A stretch of 64,000 nt of DNA from Novispirillum itersonii subsp. itersonii ATCC 12639. Lineage in GTDB: Bacteria > Pseudomonadota > Alphaproteobacteria > Rhodospirillales > Rhodospirillaceae. Position numbers and translations under genes: made by a program. Positions within the stretch are counted from its first letter, which is position 1; every line of letters begins with the position of its first letter. The stretch is taken from the NCBI RefSeq assembly GCF_000381985.1, contig NZ_KB907339.1, positions 276,970 to 340,969 on the forward strand, given 5' to 3'. The notes below the pieces were generated by a model. That model ran no database searches. It saw nothing but the letters and a program-made list of their open reading frames with translations, and was not told the DNA's origin. Below, in pieces: positions 27,701-35,000 of this stretch.

Positions 27701-28054
27701 CCAGCTGCCAAGCTGATAGGCTTCTTCCAGCACCCACGGGACCCGGTCAGGGTCAATCTGACCGCCATGAGCCCCCTTGTTCCCTTCCTTACGCAGGACG
27801 TGCAGCTTGTCCAGCACCACCGGGGGCAAGGATTTTTTGAAATCGGGTTCGGCCAGAAGACGGTCAAAGGTGGCCTCTGCCGGGGGCTTCAGCCGCAATT
27901 CCCAATAGATGGCTTTGGTGATCTGCTCGCCATAGATCCGCAGCTTGGTCAGTGCGCTGGCCGGGTCACTGTGCAGGTAGTGCTCGGCAAAGCTACCAAG
28001 TTCAGCCAGAGCCGGGCGCTGGTGCCGCAGGATCTCGAAGTTCACTGACTGCAT
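24707..28054 (-). CDS. hsdR: Type I restriction endonuclease subunit R
   Basis: The motor/nuclease subunit, 1115 residues. An N-terminal DUF4145-like helical part ([20 protein letters not shown]) is followed by the nuclease core with [20 protein letters not shown], giving the D...ExK motif. The SF2 helicase has [20 protein letters not shown] (motif I), [16 protein letters not shown] (II), GLTATP (III), and a later [20 protein letters not shown] and [10 protein letters not shown]. The C-terminal helical domain binds HsdM. It is the first gene of the operon. It appears intact, so the system is probably functional. Confidence 0.95.
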   Translation of the reverse strand: MQSVNFEILRHQRPALAELGSFAEHYLHSDPASALTKLRIYGEQITKAIYWELRLKPPAEATFDRLLAEPDFKKSLPPVVLDKLHVLRKEGNKGAHGGQIDPDRVPWVLEEAYQLGSWFMVRFYGSKPTDIPPFQTIAKPPPQKAGADADREALEARLAALVAERDALKQAYQAQAAQPDSQARAQQAADALLFDEATTRRRMIDVALADAGWLIGAKGQNTDQVGQEVEVTGQPTATGIGYADYVLWDDDHKPLAVIEAKKTTVSPETGRKQAELYATALERQYGLRPAIFTTNGYDIWLWDDAGGYPERKLYGFYSKASLQHLVRFKRSSRQPLSSLPLNPAIAGGPRLYQAETIKRVTEAFEKKHTKALIVQATGTGKTRVAVALTDLLIRAKWVTRVLFLCDRNELRKQAKNAFTDHLPTEPLTILNASTARKKEDRIHIATYPAMMNIFQTFDVGYFDLIIADESHRSVYNVYGDIFRYFDALQVGLTATPVEFISRNTFGLFGCKNQDPTAAYTLERAVEEKWLVPYEVFSHTTQFLRDGIKYDDLSDRQKQEVEDDPDTVEHEAGDLGRLVFNKDTERQILRNLMENGIRDATGQLPGKSVIFARNHDHAVLLETLFNEMYPQYGGKFCQVIDTYNPRAEALIDDFKGDGSNNDLTIALSVDMLDTGIDVPEIVNLVFAKPVRSRVKFWQMIGRGTRRCEDLFGPGQDKSVFRIFDHWGNFEYFAQNKPEAQPNTPKPLMQRLFEARLDLAATALSAAEIDAFTATARLIEADVRALPEDSISVREHLQEVHALLQDGVIEDFAPATVHRLKKQIAPLMQWVNVRGATDALTFDLLATTLQTAHLKKSSAFDTLKAEVVNAVNSLQMNLNPVKAKADSIRRVKSPEFWSSVTLPRIEDLRQDLRGIMQYCQTPGGSLLHQIRVYDITEDETQIQTEKRSSNLISIDLAAYRARVEQALTELFATDPTLKKIRAGQKVSPTDLETLVSLVLTRHPDVDLHTLTEFFHDRAAPLDQLIRRIVGLDPQAVKAHFATFIQTYPALSASQTQFLQLLQNHIAQNGGIELARLADAPFTHLAEDGIFGVFPSDAQRDHLLAMIKTFQPEGPSPL

Positions 28055-28268
28055 TCCGTCCTGCCGATTAGAAGACCGTGGATCATGCTACCCCTACGAT
28101 CAAACACAGATCGGGCAGCAGCACAAGCCCTATGGGTCTGGTCCGGTTGATACTTTTGCAGGCAGCCCATGACTTTACCAAGGCCGCGCGTCACAACGCA
28201 AAACCCCCGCCGGTTGCCCGGCGGGGGTCTGCTTAAACACCGTTCCGGTCCCGTACGGGGCCGGAGGC
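28055..28268. other. Leader of hsdR and former glnA 3' flank
   Basis: No gene is visible. It contains the hsdR promoter region (AT-richer 28060-28110) and the displaced glnA terminator at 28200-28229. This looks like the DNA that followed glnA before the element integrated. Confidence 0.55.
28200..28229 (-). terminator. Displaced original glnA terminator
   Basis: On the minus strand CCCCCGCCGG pairs perfectly with CCGGCGGGGG over a four-base loop, followed by TTTTGCG. It lies about 40 bp outside the left attachment repeat, exactly where the glnA terminator would be if the element at 28269-35027 were removed. Confidence 0.75.
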
Positions 28269-28295
28269 TCTGCTTACGCAGAGTAGTACATCTTG
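28269..28295. other. Left attachment site (27-bp copy of glnA end)
   Basis: It begins TCTGCTTACGCAGAGTAGTA and runs to CATCTTG, identical to 35001-35027. An inverted repeat TCTGC-TTAC-GCAGA lies in its first half, a plausible strand-exchange core. The sequence diverges immediately outside both ends. Confidence 0.88.
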
Positions 28296-28370
28296 GACGG
28301 TTGGCGAAGGCAACCCCCGTCTCTGACCCCTGCCACTTCCAGCAAAGCCAAGATCAGACGCGCCGTGCGG

Positions 28371-28392
28371 CTGGTCCACCGACTGGTCCACC
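28371..28392. promoter_or_regulatory. Paired CTGGTCCACC repeats near the left attachment site
   Basis: Two direct copies of CTGGTCCACC (28371-28380, 28383-28392) lie between the attachment repeat and the integrase start. A matching pair is at the other end (34937-34959). Their position fits integrase arm-type binding sites. Confidence 0.6.
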
Positions 28393-28402
28393 GGGGGCAG
28401 TC

Positions 28403-29995
28403 ATGCACTTGAGGAAGCGAGAGGGAACTTATCACTGGCGGCGTAAGGTGCCGTTGACGTTGGCAGCGCGTTGGGGCAAATCGGAGTTGGTTCGATCCTT
28501 ACGGACATCTGACCGCCATGCGGCATATCGTCAGGCCCGTTCGTTCTCCGTTGTCGCAGACCAATTCTTCGCACAGGCCATGTCACAGCCCACCTTGACC
28601 CCCGACCAGATCGACACCTTAGCCCGCCAGTATTTCGGCAATGCCTTAGAGGCTGACAACGCGCTCCGAGTTCACGCCCATCCCGGTAAGTCCCTGTACG
28701 CGGGCGGTGATGACGGCATAGACCCGGTTGAAGCTGACCTAGATGTTTTGGACTGGCTGGAAAGTGAGTTTAGGGAGGCAATCGCCTATCACGACTTCCA
28801 CCGCGTTCAGGCGGATGTGGAACGGCTGTTGACTGAGGTCGGGCTTCCCGTGGACCGAAAGACGGAACCGTTCAAGCGTCTTGCGTTGGCGCTGTTGCGG
28901 GCCAACGTCGAACGCCTGCGCATTGCCAAGGCGCGGCGAGTTGGGGATTACGGGGTTGAACCCGCTGACCCGCTTTTCCGGTTCCAGCCTTCCCCCGTCC
29001 CGGTTGCGTCACAGCCGGACCCGGCCCTATCCTCGCTCCCACTTCTCGACCTGATCGCGGCCTATGTCCAGACGCGTGAACAGGACCGCAGATGGACCGC
29101 TGACACCAAGCGCAAGACCCTGCCCAAGCTGATCCGCTTTGCTGAGACGCTGGACAACAAGCCGGTGGACACGGTCAGCCGCGATGATATCCGCACTTGG
29201 AGGCAGTCTTTAGAGGAAAGCGAACTATCCAACAACACCATCCGGCTTCACTTCAAAACCGTGGCGGCGGTGTTCAACTGGGCCAAGACTGAGAAACGCG
29301 CCACCCTCGACAACCCGACAAAGGGTTTGATGCCGCCCGAGGATGACCCGGTTCGGGACGCATTCACGTCCGAAGAGTTGAAGAAGCTGTTCCATTCGCC
29401 GCTTTATACTGGTCATTGGCGGGCGGATCGGCGGGAGCGTCCCGGTAAGGTGCTGCTGAAGGATTTCAAGTATTGGTTCCCACTGATTGGCCTGCACACC
29501 GGGATGCGGGTGGAAGAGATCGCCAAGTTGCGGACCGAGGATGTGCGGCAGGAAGACGGCATCTGGTGCTTCGATATCAAGAAGGCCAAGACCAAGGCAG
29601 GGGAACGACTGGTACCTATCCACCCCCGCCTGATTACGCTGGGCTTTCTTGACCATGTGGCGGCGGTCAAAGAGGAACGTCTTTGGCCGGAACTGGTCGC
29701 TGATGCCGAAGGTGATTATAGCGGCAAGTTCTGCAAGTGGTTCCCTTGGTATCGCCGGGTCATCGGCATTGACCGCGAAGGGCTGGTCTTCCACTCCTTC
29801 CGCCACCTGTTCACGTCCTACCTTCTGAACGTGGTGGGTGTTGAGGAACGGATGGTCTCCTTCCTCGTCGGCCACAAGGTTAAAAGTATGACCGGGGGAC
29901 GCTATGGCAACAAGCTGATCACACCTAGAATGAAGCTGGACCTGTTCAAGGAGGCCGACTTCGGGGTGGATTTGTCGCACCTTATGGGGTCGTGA
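28403..29995 (+). CDS. int: Tyrosine site-specific integrase
   Basis: A 530-residue tyrosine recombinase, larger than lambda-type integrases because of a ~250-residue N-terminal arm-binding/helical part (DUF6538-like start MHLRKREGTYHWRRKVPLTL). The core-binding domain is LLDLIAAYVQTREQ to DNPTKGLMPPEDD. Catalytic residues are the Arg in LHTGMRVEEIAKLR, His-x-x-Arg in FHSFRHLFTSYL, His in LVGHKVKSMTGG, and the nucleophile Tyr in GGRYGNK. I start at the ATG at 28403, as the open frame before it crosses the attachment site. It sits directly inside the left repeat and presumably integrates the element at glnA. Confidence 0.94.
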   Translation: MHLRKREGTYHWRRKVPLTLAARWGKSELVRSLRTSDRHAAYRQARSFSVVADQFFAQAMSQPTLTPDQIDTLARQYFGNALEADNALRVHAHPGKSLYAGGDDGIDPVEADLDVLDWLESEFREAIAYHDFHRVQADVERLLTEVGLPVDRKTEPFKRLALALLRANVERLRIAKARRVGDYGVEPADPLFRFQPSPVPVASQPDPALSSLPLLDLIAAYVQTREQDRRWTADTKRKTLPKLIRFAETLDNKPVDTVSRDDIRTWRQSLEESELSNNTIRLHFKTVAAVFNWAKTEKRATLDNPTKGLMPPEDDPVRDAFTSEELKKLFHSPLYTGHWRADRRERPGKVLLKDFKYWFPLIGLHTGMRVEEIAKLRTEDVRQEDGIWCFDIKKAKTKAGERLVPIHPRLITLGFLDHVAAVKEERLWPELVADAEGDYSGKFCKWFPWYRRVIGIDREGLVFHSFRHLFTSYLLNVVGVEERMVSFLVGHKVKSMTGGRYGNKLITPRMKLDLFKEADFGVDLSHLMGS

Positions 29996-30337
29996 TGAGC
30001 AGAAACGGACACCCCCTTTTGTCCACTCCCCCGGATTTTTCAGGGGCAAAAATCTAAGCGGCTTATCGCCCATACTGGTTCGGCTGTTTTCCCCGGTACC
30101 CCGCCTTCCTACCACCCAACGGGCAGCATCGGGGCCGGTGGGGCGCTGGGCCATGCGCGTTCCTTCCTGCCTGTCGGGGGAGTGCATGGCGGAAGCGAAG
30201 GCAGCCCCCGAACAGGCCGGGGTCTTCCTGTGCCTGATAGGGGTTGCCCGTTCCTGAAGCCCGAAGGCGTTCCACCCGCTTGACACCCACCGCAAACAGC
30301 CTTTACAAATCTCTCAACGTTCGGAGAGAGGTGTGTA
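29996..30337. other. Intergenic, integrase to serine recombinase
   Basis: About 340 bp with no convincing gene in any frame; the long minus-strand frame here is antisense to int. The right end carries a promoter for the recombinase gene (30280-30309). Confidence 0.5.
30280..30309 (+). promoter_or_regulatory. Sigma-70 promoter of the serine recombinase gene
   Basis: TTGACA (30280-30285), 18-bp spacer, TACAAA (30304-30309), then GGAGAGAGG ahead of the ATG at 30338. The -35 box is a perfect match; the -10 box matches four of six positions. Confidence 0.55.
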
Positions 30338-31003
30338 ATGGCTATGCGGTTCGTCGCCTATTACCGGGTATCCACCACCAAGCAAGGGCAGTCTGGGCTA
30401 GGACTGGAAGCCCAGAAGGAGGCGGTCCATTCCTTCCTCACTGGCAAGGGCTGGCCCCCGGTGGCTGAGTTCGTGGAAGTCGAGAGCGGCAGGAAGTCAG
30501 ACCGCCCACAGCTTGTCGCTGCCCTCGCTGCCTGTCGTCTTCACAAGGCTACCCTGATCATCGCCAAGCTGGACCGGCTGGCCCGTAACGCTGCCTTCCT
30601 GCTGAACCTTCGGGATGCTGGCGTTGACTTCGTGGCCTGTGACATGCCGGACGCTAACCTCCTGACGGTGGGGATTATGGCTTTGGTGGCTGAGGATGAA
30701 GCCGAAAGGATCAGTGCCCGCACCAAGGGGGCCTTGGCAGCGGCAAAGGCCCGTGGCGTCAGGATGGGTGGCTTCCGTGGCTATGTCCCCACAGAGGAAG
30801 ACCGGGCTAAGGCTGTTGAGGCGAAGAGGGCCAAAGCCCAGCGCCCGGACCTGAACCCCATTCTTGAAGAGATCAAGGCGGCTGGGGTTACCAGCCTGTC
30901 CGGCATTGCCAAGGCGCTGAATGAGCGGGGCATCCCGACAGCCAAGGGCGGGCAGTGGCAGGCGGTCCAAGTTCAGCGCCTGCTGAAGGCAAGCACGGTA
31001 TAG
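30338..31003 (+). CDS. Serine recombinase (resolvase/invertase family)
   Basis: A 221-residue small serine recombinase. The N-terminus FVAYYRVSTTKQGQSGLGLE carries the nucleophile Ser in YRVST. Further catalytic-domain signatures are IIAKLDRLARNAAFLLNLRD and VAEDEAERISARTKGALAAA. A C-terminal HTH-like region (SLSGIAKALNERGIPTAKGG) binds DNA. It is a resolvase-type protein whose role could be dimer resolution or inversion. No recognisable inversion repeats were seen nearby. Confidence 0.92.
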   Translation: MAMRFVAYYRVSTTKQGQSGLGLEAQKEAVHSFLTGKGWPPVAEFVEVESGRKSDRPQLVAALAACRLHKATLIIAKLDRLARNAAFLLNLRDAGVDFVACDMPDANLLTVGIMALVAEDEAERISARTKGALAAAKARGVRMGGFRGYVPTEEDRAKAVEAKRAKAQRPDLNPILEEIKAAGVTSLSGIAKALNERGIPTAKGGQWQAVQVQRLLKASTV

Positions 31004-31101
31004 GCAAAGGTGGGGTATCTATGCACCCTTGCAAAGATTGACAGCGATTCTCTGTGAAATCATTATTCCCGCCGTTGAGATCAACCACAGAGGAAAGCAC
31101 C

Positions 31102-31326
31102 ATGCTTGTTACCGCCTTCCGCTCCCGGTTCATCTTCGAGACGCTGCCGGGCGGTTTCTTCCTTCGCGTTCCCTTGCTGGGGCAAGCCTGCTTTACCCGG
31201 AACCCCGACAACGCCCCAATTGCCCTTTCCAGCGAGAAGGCCGGGGGTGAGACGCTGGGATATTGGGGGCGGCTCCGGTGGGTCGTTTCACCGTGGGGAG
31301 TCCTTGAGGCAACCGGGGAGGTTTAA
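31102..31326 (+). CDS. Hypothetical 74-residue protein
   Basis: It starts at the ATG at 31102 after AGAGGAAAG. The protein begins MLVTAFRSRFIFETLPGGFF, is rich in aromatic and glycine residues, and ends WGVLEATGEV. There is no signal, membrane segment or known domain. It lies alone between the recombinase and the tandem repeats. The good ribosome site is the main support that it is real. Confidence 0.5.
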   Translation: MLVTAFRSRFIFETLPGGFFLRVPLLGQACFTRNPDNAPIALSSEKAGGETLGYWGRLRWVVSPWGVLEATGEV

Positions 31327-31517
31327 GGACCGACGCTAGGGGCGATTTCCGGGCCGCTGGTGGCCGGTAATGCGGTGGCTGGTGGAATGAGGCTGTCAGC
31401 CCCCACCGCTTCTGTGTGAGTCTGGAAACGGCTTTGAGGGGGTGTCCCCAGATTTGGGGAACCCCCAAGCCCAAGAGGGCCGGGCGAAGACCCTTCAGAA
31501 TTGAGAGCTGAATTTAT

Positions 31518-31770
31518 AAGCTAGATCAATGGGTTATAATTTGGTCGCACTTAAGACAGGTGGGGAAAGCTGATAGATAAAGCTGACACTTAAGGTGCAA
31601 CTAAAGTTGCCAGTTAGGTGGAAACCTAAAGTGGCCACTAAAAGCTAAACTGGATCAATGGGTTATAATTAGGTTGCACTTAAGACAGGTGGGGAAAAGC
31701 TGATAGATAAAGCTGACACTTAAGGTGCAACTAAAGTTGCCAGTTAGGTGGAAGCCTAAAGCTGCCCCTA
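31518..31770. repeat. Two tandem ~129-bp AT-rich repeats with internal hairpins
   Basis: Copy 1 starts GATCAATGGGTTATAAT at 31524, copy 2 at 31653, and they are nearly identical for over 100 bp. Each unit has GCAACT-AA-AGTTGC and TTAGGT-GGAA-ACCTAA (or a variant), two adjacent short hairpins, plus the motif CACTTAAG. A third partial copy is at 33572-33604. The region is far more AT-rich than its surroundings. Candidate roles are an origin, a recombination site or a small structured RNA; the sequence does not decide. Confidence 0.8.
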
Positions 31771-32256
31771 AAGGGGGTGATTACCAACAACCATCCCCCA
31801 AGATGGAACAAGACCAGATGGCCCAGTCAGGCAGGGCTTCGGGGTGATCATAGATTTTTTTTCATCCCTCTGTGTCTTAGCTATCGGTCTTGGTGCTGAC
31901 CATCCAGACCCTTACCCCTCACTGTCCCCCATACCGGAAGAGAAGGGGACCACTGCCAAGAGTGGGGGTCTTCTCTTTCAAAGTGGCCCGCGTTGATGAT
32001 CGACATGCAGGCGGGTGAACGTGCTGACTACCCAAAAATCTTCCGGGGAGATCGTGCCTCTTCCCACGCCCTGACTTCCGGGGGTGGCTCAACCGTTCGG
32101 GAAATCCAAATGGCTGTCCATGCTGGACGCTGAGGGGCTTACCCTGAAGCGAGTTCAGGGGAAGGACCGGCTGGTCATGGGCTATACCGGGGCCAAGGCC
32201 ATGCAGGTAAGCGGAAGGGGGGTAGGTCCTGCAAAATCCCTCTTGATCCATTTGGA
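31771..32256. other. Non-coding stretch after the tandem repeats
   Basis: No gene is recognised. A plus frame from about 32084 (MAQPFGKSKWLSMLDAEGLT) has a coherent start but no known homology and no ribosome site. The string CCATGCAGGTAAGCG at 32199-32213 recurs at 32965-32979 at the start of the antirepressor remnant. Confidence 0.4.
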
Positions 32257-32961
32257 GTGCATGGTGCGTCAAGCGCACCTTGGTCTTCGCCCAAAGGAGA
32301 CAGGAATGAACGCTATCGCCCCCTCGACGCCCTCGCACAGCGCATCAATGAAGAACAGCACCAGATTGAACACCACGCCAAGGGAATGCTGTTGGCTGCC
32401 AAGGCTGCCGGTGAGGCGCTGATTGAGGCCAAGAAGATGCTGGCCCATGGGCAGTTCAAGCAGTGGGTCGAGGCGAACACCAAGGTCAGCTACCGCTCTG
32501 CTGTCAGGTACATGCAGGTCGCCAAATGTGCCACGCATGGCACTTTTGACCCTGACATGGGGATCAACGCTTTCCTTGAGCAGTACGCCCAGGAACGCTC
32601 CAAGCCCGCACCCAAGTCCAACCTCCCGACCTTCACCGAAGACGACGCCGAATATGCCCTGAAGATCGCCGCCCGCATGGACAGCGAGTTTGAGGGGGAA
32701 CGGGAGGTCGCCAAGGCCAAGCTGGAGAAGATGGCGAAGGACCACGGCATGACCAGCGGGGAGTTGCTGGAGAAGGCCCGTGCCATCCAGCCCCTCAACC
32801 ACCTCGCTGAAGCTGAGAAAGAACTGAACGCACTGCGGGAGGAGTTGGCCCGCCGTGATCGCATCCTGTCTGACCTGAAGCGACGCTTCGCCGGGGCCAG
32901 CAAAGACGAACTCATCGAGATTTTGGCCGACCTGAAGGCCCGTGGAATGTGGAAGGGGTAA
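32257..32961 (+). CDS. DUF3102-like protein with conflicting start frame
   Basis: The coding frame (from GTG 32257) gives PLDALAQRINEEQHQIEHHA, AAGEALIEAKKMLAHGQFKQ and WVEANTKVSYRSAVRYMQVA, matching DUF3102-type proteins of phages and plasmids. A coiled coil follows (AEAEKELNALREELARRDRI). The well-placed ribosome site AAGGAGACAGGA instead serves an ATG at 32306 in another frame (MNAIAP...), which would enter the conserved frame only through a -1 shift at the C5 run (GCCCCCT). So it is a frameshift, a programmed shift, or true use of the poor GTG. Function is unknown. Confidence 0.65.
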   Translation: MHGASSAPWSSPKGDRNERYRPLDALAQRINEEQHQIEHHAKGMLLAAKAAGEALIEAKKMLAHGQFKQWVEANTKVSYRSAVRYMQVAKCATHGTFDPDMGINAFLEQYAQERSKPAPKSNLPTFTEDDAEYALKIAARMDSEFEGEREVAKAKLEKMAKDHGMTSGELLEKARAIQPLNHLAEAEKELNALREELARRDRILSDLKRRFAGASKDELIEILADLKARGMWKG

Positions 32962-32966
32962 CGACC

Positions 32967-33270
32967 ATGCAGGTAAGCGCCCAGCGCCTCCGAAATCATC
33001 ACCATCGCTGACACCCCGGTCCCCGCTGCGGTGGGGCAGGACGGAAAGGTTTACTTCTCGCCCCGCGCCATCTGCGAGGGGCTGGGCATCACTTGGCAAG
33101 GCCAGCACGTCAAGATCATGGCTGACCCGGTGCTGTCGAGCTGCGTCACGGAAATCGTGATGCAGATCGGTGGCCAGGGGCGGTCGGTTCTCATGCTCCC
33201 CAAGGAAATGGCCCCCGGCTGGCTGTTCACCATCAAGAAGGTGGCCCCCGAGGTGCAGGCCAAGGGCTGA
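32967..33270 (+). pseudogene. P22-type antirepressor N-terminal fragment (P22_AR_N)
   Basis: The conserved frame reads SEIITIADTPVPAAVGQDGK and continues VYFSPRAICEGLGITWQGQH ... KEMAPGWLFTIKKVAPEVQA, then stops at about the end of the N-terminal domain. The effector C-terminal half is missing. The only ATG with a good position (32967) is in a different frame (MQVSAQRLRN then stop), so the start is also broken unless GTG 33031 is used. Deleting about ten bases after ATGCAG would restore the frame. Confidence 0.7.
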
Positions 33271-33371
33271 AGCAGAGAGGGGCAGTAACGGCCCTGTCAG
33301 GGGCGGGTGGTGCCGTCCCTCTGATGATGCCAGCCGCATCACTTCCACCCACCCGAAAAGGAGAAAGGCCA

Positions 33372-33446
33372 ATGCGCTGGAACGCACTGACCTTCCTGTT
33401 TCTGGTGGTTCTGCTGACGGTGCTTTTCAGCACGGCAGCGAACTGA
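33372..33446 (+). CDS. 24-residue hydrophobic peptide
   Basis: ATG at 33372 follows an excellent ribosome site (AAAAGGAGAAAGGCCA). The peptide MRWNALTFLFLVVLLTVLFS (then TAAN, stop) is one membrane helix. A GC hairpin lies just downstream (33451-33488). Size, hydrophobicity and strong translation signal recall type I toxin or small-membrane-protein genes, but no antisense RNA can be identified by eye. Confidence 0.5.
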   Translation: MRWNALTFLFLVVLLTVLFSTAAN

Positions 33447-33571
33447 CCGGGGGCCGTCCCTCTACCCTTCCAAGAGAGGGGGACGGTTCCCAGAGCTTAA
33501 ACCCGACAGGGCGGGAATTTCAACCGAACTGGCGTGGAGATAGTGAGCGAATTTAACGATCAAAAATTTCT

Positions 33572-33604
33572 GATCAATCGTCTGGAAATTAGGTTGCACT
33601 TAAG
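33572..33604. repeat. Partial third copy of the tandem repeat
   Basis: GATCAAT at 33572 and then AATTAGGTTGCACTTAAG (33587-33604) repeat the first part of the unit at 31653, with nearly the same spacing. The hairpin-forming second half is absent. Confidence 0.65.
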
Positions 33605-33701
33605 CCGGGCAGAAACGTCCCGGTCAATCCCGGAACACCCTGCCGGGGTCTTTTGCATTCCCGCGCCCAGCGCATCCAACAACCGGAAAGGAAAATCAGA
33701 A

Positions 33702-34028
33702 ATGACAATGACCTATGAAACCCGTGTTTCCGCCCTCGCTCACCACATGGCTTTCTTCACTGTTATGGCAGTCAGCACCTGCGAAACAGAAGAAGCGGAC
33801 AGCCATACGGATATGGCCCTTACGCTTTGGCTGGAGGAACACGGCTACCCGGAAATGCGTAAGAACAACCAGATGGCGATTGAGGCAATGAAGGAAGCTC
33901 AGAACATTGTGGCTGCTGCTGTCCGGGTAGGGCGCGGAAGCCCGAGCGATGCGGGGCGGTGGATACTTGAGAGGGCCACTGAGGCTGGGCTGTCCCGATA
34001 TCAGTTTATCCAAAAGCAGATGCACTAA
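33702..34028 (+). CDS. Hypothetical 108-residue protein
   Basis: The ATG at 33702 follows GGAAAGGAAAATCAGAA. The protein begins MTMTYETRVSALAHHMAFFT and continues with an acidic helix (TEEADSHTDMALTLWLEEHG) and a C-terminal helix (DAGRWILERATEAGLSRYQF). It looks soluble and helical; no family is recognised. It stands between the partial repeat and a putative HNH-like gene in the element. Confidence 0.55.
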   Translation: MTMTYETRVSALAHHMAFFTVMAVSTCETEEADSHTDMALTLWLEEHGYPEMRKNNQMAIEAMKEAQNIVAAAVRVGRGSPSDAGRWILERATEAGLSRYQFIQKQMH

Positions 34029-34201
34029 ATAAAAACAACAGACGGCTTGAACGCCCCTAAGCACTCCCGGCCTGTCCTTGGCTGGCAAAGCGCCAATTCC
34101 CCACATCCCCACATCCCCACAACTCGACGCCTTCCCACGGCCCGGATCAATCTGGGCCGTCTGGAAACGTGCGTCTGCATTTCCGCACAGGACCACCCTC
34201 T

Positions 34202-34576
34202 ATGCTGAGAAAGAAACGCCGCTCCCCTGTCTATTCGATTGATCGCGATGGGAAGGCCATTGTCCTTGTCTCCCTCGCGAACCACCCCGAACCCGCCAAG
34301 CTGCTGAAGGCTGATTTCCTGCGTTTGGAGGAAATGGGGCTAAGCATGGCTTGGACGTTCAATTCTAACGGTAATGGGCACCATTATGTTCGGGCTTCAG
34401 TGCCGGGTGTCCGTGGCAGTCTGTCAACCGTCGCCCGTCTGATTGTCGGGGCCGGTCGTGGTCAGTGTGTCCAGTATCGGGACGGCAACCGCCTGAACCT
34501 GCGTTCAGACAACCTTTTCATCTCTGATGGCTATGCGAAGCACCGGGCGGAAATCCCTGCTGACGATCCGTTCTGA
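34202..34576 (+). CDS. HNH/AP2-like DNA-binding protein, possibly inactive
   Basis: 124 residues from the ATG at 34202, with AGGA upstream. The second half (VPGVRGSLSTVARLIVGAGR, then VQYRDGNRLNLRSDNLFIS) has the layout of phage HNH homing proteins (V.H.D.N..D.R..NL), but the usual histidines are absent (VQYRDGN). It may bind DNA without cutting. The N-terminal half (SPVYSIDRDGKAIVLVSLAN) is unassigned. It is followed by a terminator. Confidence 0.5.
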   Translation: MLRKKRRSPVYSIDRDGKAIVLVSLANHPEPAKLLKADFLRLEEMGLSMAWTFNSNGNGHHYVRASVPGVRGSLSTVARLIVGAGRGQCVQYRDGNRLNLRSDNLFISDGYAKHRAEIPADDPF

Positions 34577-34604
34577 TCCGCCTCTTACCTGTCCCCCGAC
34601 TCCG

Positions 34605-34627
34605 GCCCGCCAGTGAGCGGGCTTTTT
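34605..34627 (+). terminator. Rho-independent terminator after the HNH-like gene
   Basis: GCCCGC pairs with GCGGGC over CAGTGA, followed by TTTTT. It separates the upstream genes of the element from the HTH gene. Confidence 0.8.
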
Positions 34628-34645
34628 CATTTTCTGGAGACCCAG

Positions 34646-34825
34646 ATGGAAGTTCAGCCGCGATATCTCAACCGTGAACAGGCAGCCGCCTTTCTGTATG
34701 TCCAGCCCAAGACCCTGACCAATTGGGCCACTCAGGGGAGAGGCCCGAAGTTCAGGAAGCCCACTGCACGGGTGATCTTGTACGCTGTCGAAGACCTTCA
34801 GGCATGGGTGAATGGGGAGGCGTGA
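34646..34825 (+). CDS. Excisionase/AlpA-like helix-turn-helix protein
   Basis: A 59-residue protein from the ATG at 34646 (TGGAGA upstream). YLNREQAAAFLYVQPKTLTN, then WATQGRGPKFRKPTARVILY and VEDLQAWVN form a MerR/excisionase-type winged helix. It is placed about 110 bp from the right arm-type sites, the usual place for a recombination directionality factor, though a transcriptional role is also possible. Confidence 0.75.
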   Translation: MEVQPRYLNREQAAAFLYVQPKTLTNWATQGRGPKFRKPTARVILYAVEDLQAWVNGEA

Positions 34826-34901
34826 GCCTTCCCGCCCCGTGGTCTTCCCCTTGGTGCCCTGTCAGGGGTGCGCCCTTGCTGAAACATCCGGGGCAAAGAA
34901 A

Positions 34902-34929
34902 AACCCCCGTCAGAACACTGGCGGGGGTT
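34902..34929 (-). terminator. Element-borne terminator for glnA
   Basis: On the minus strand AACCCCCGCCAG pairs with CTGACGGGGGTT (one mismatch), followed by TTTTTC. It lies inside the element about 75 bp beyond the glnA stop, replacing the similar one displaced to 28200-28229. Confidence 0.7.
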
Positions 34930-34936
34930 CTCTTGA

Positions 34937-34959
34937 CTGGTCCACCCGGCTGGTCCACC
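34937..34959. promoter_or_regulatory. Paired CTGGTCCACC repeats near the right attachment site
   Basis: Direct copies at 34937-34946 and 34950-34959 match the pair at 28371-28392 in sequence and orientation. They are candidate integrase arm-type sites. Confidence 0.6.
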
Positions 34960-35000
34960 ATGCCCTTGTCGGGGGTGATGGAAGCCGCAGGAACCCTTAT

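Noticed and set aside
29225..30295. Long minus-strand frame
   Set aside because: Two thirds are antisense to the integrase; the remainder has no recognisable protein features.
31518..31770. CRISPR-like repeat
   Set aside because: Only two long adjacent units with no unique spacers, and no cas genes.
32084..32422. Plus frame MAQPFGKSKWLSML...
   Set aside because: No ribosome site or homology; it overlaps the DUF3102 frame and the conflicting start at 32306.
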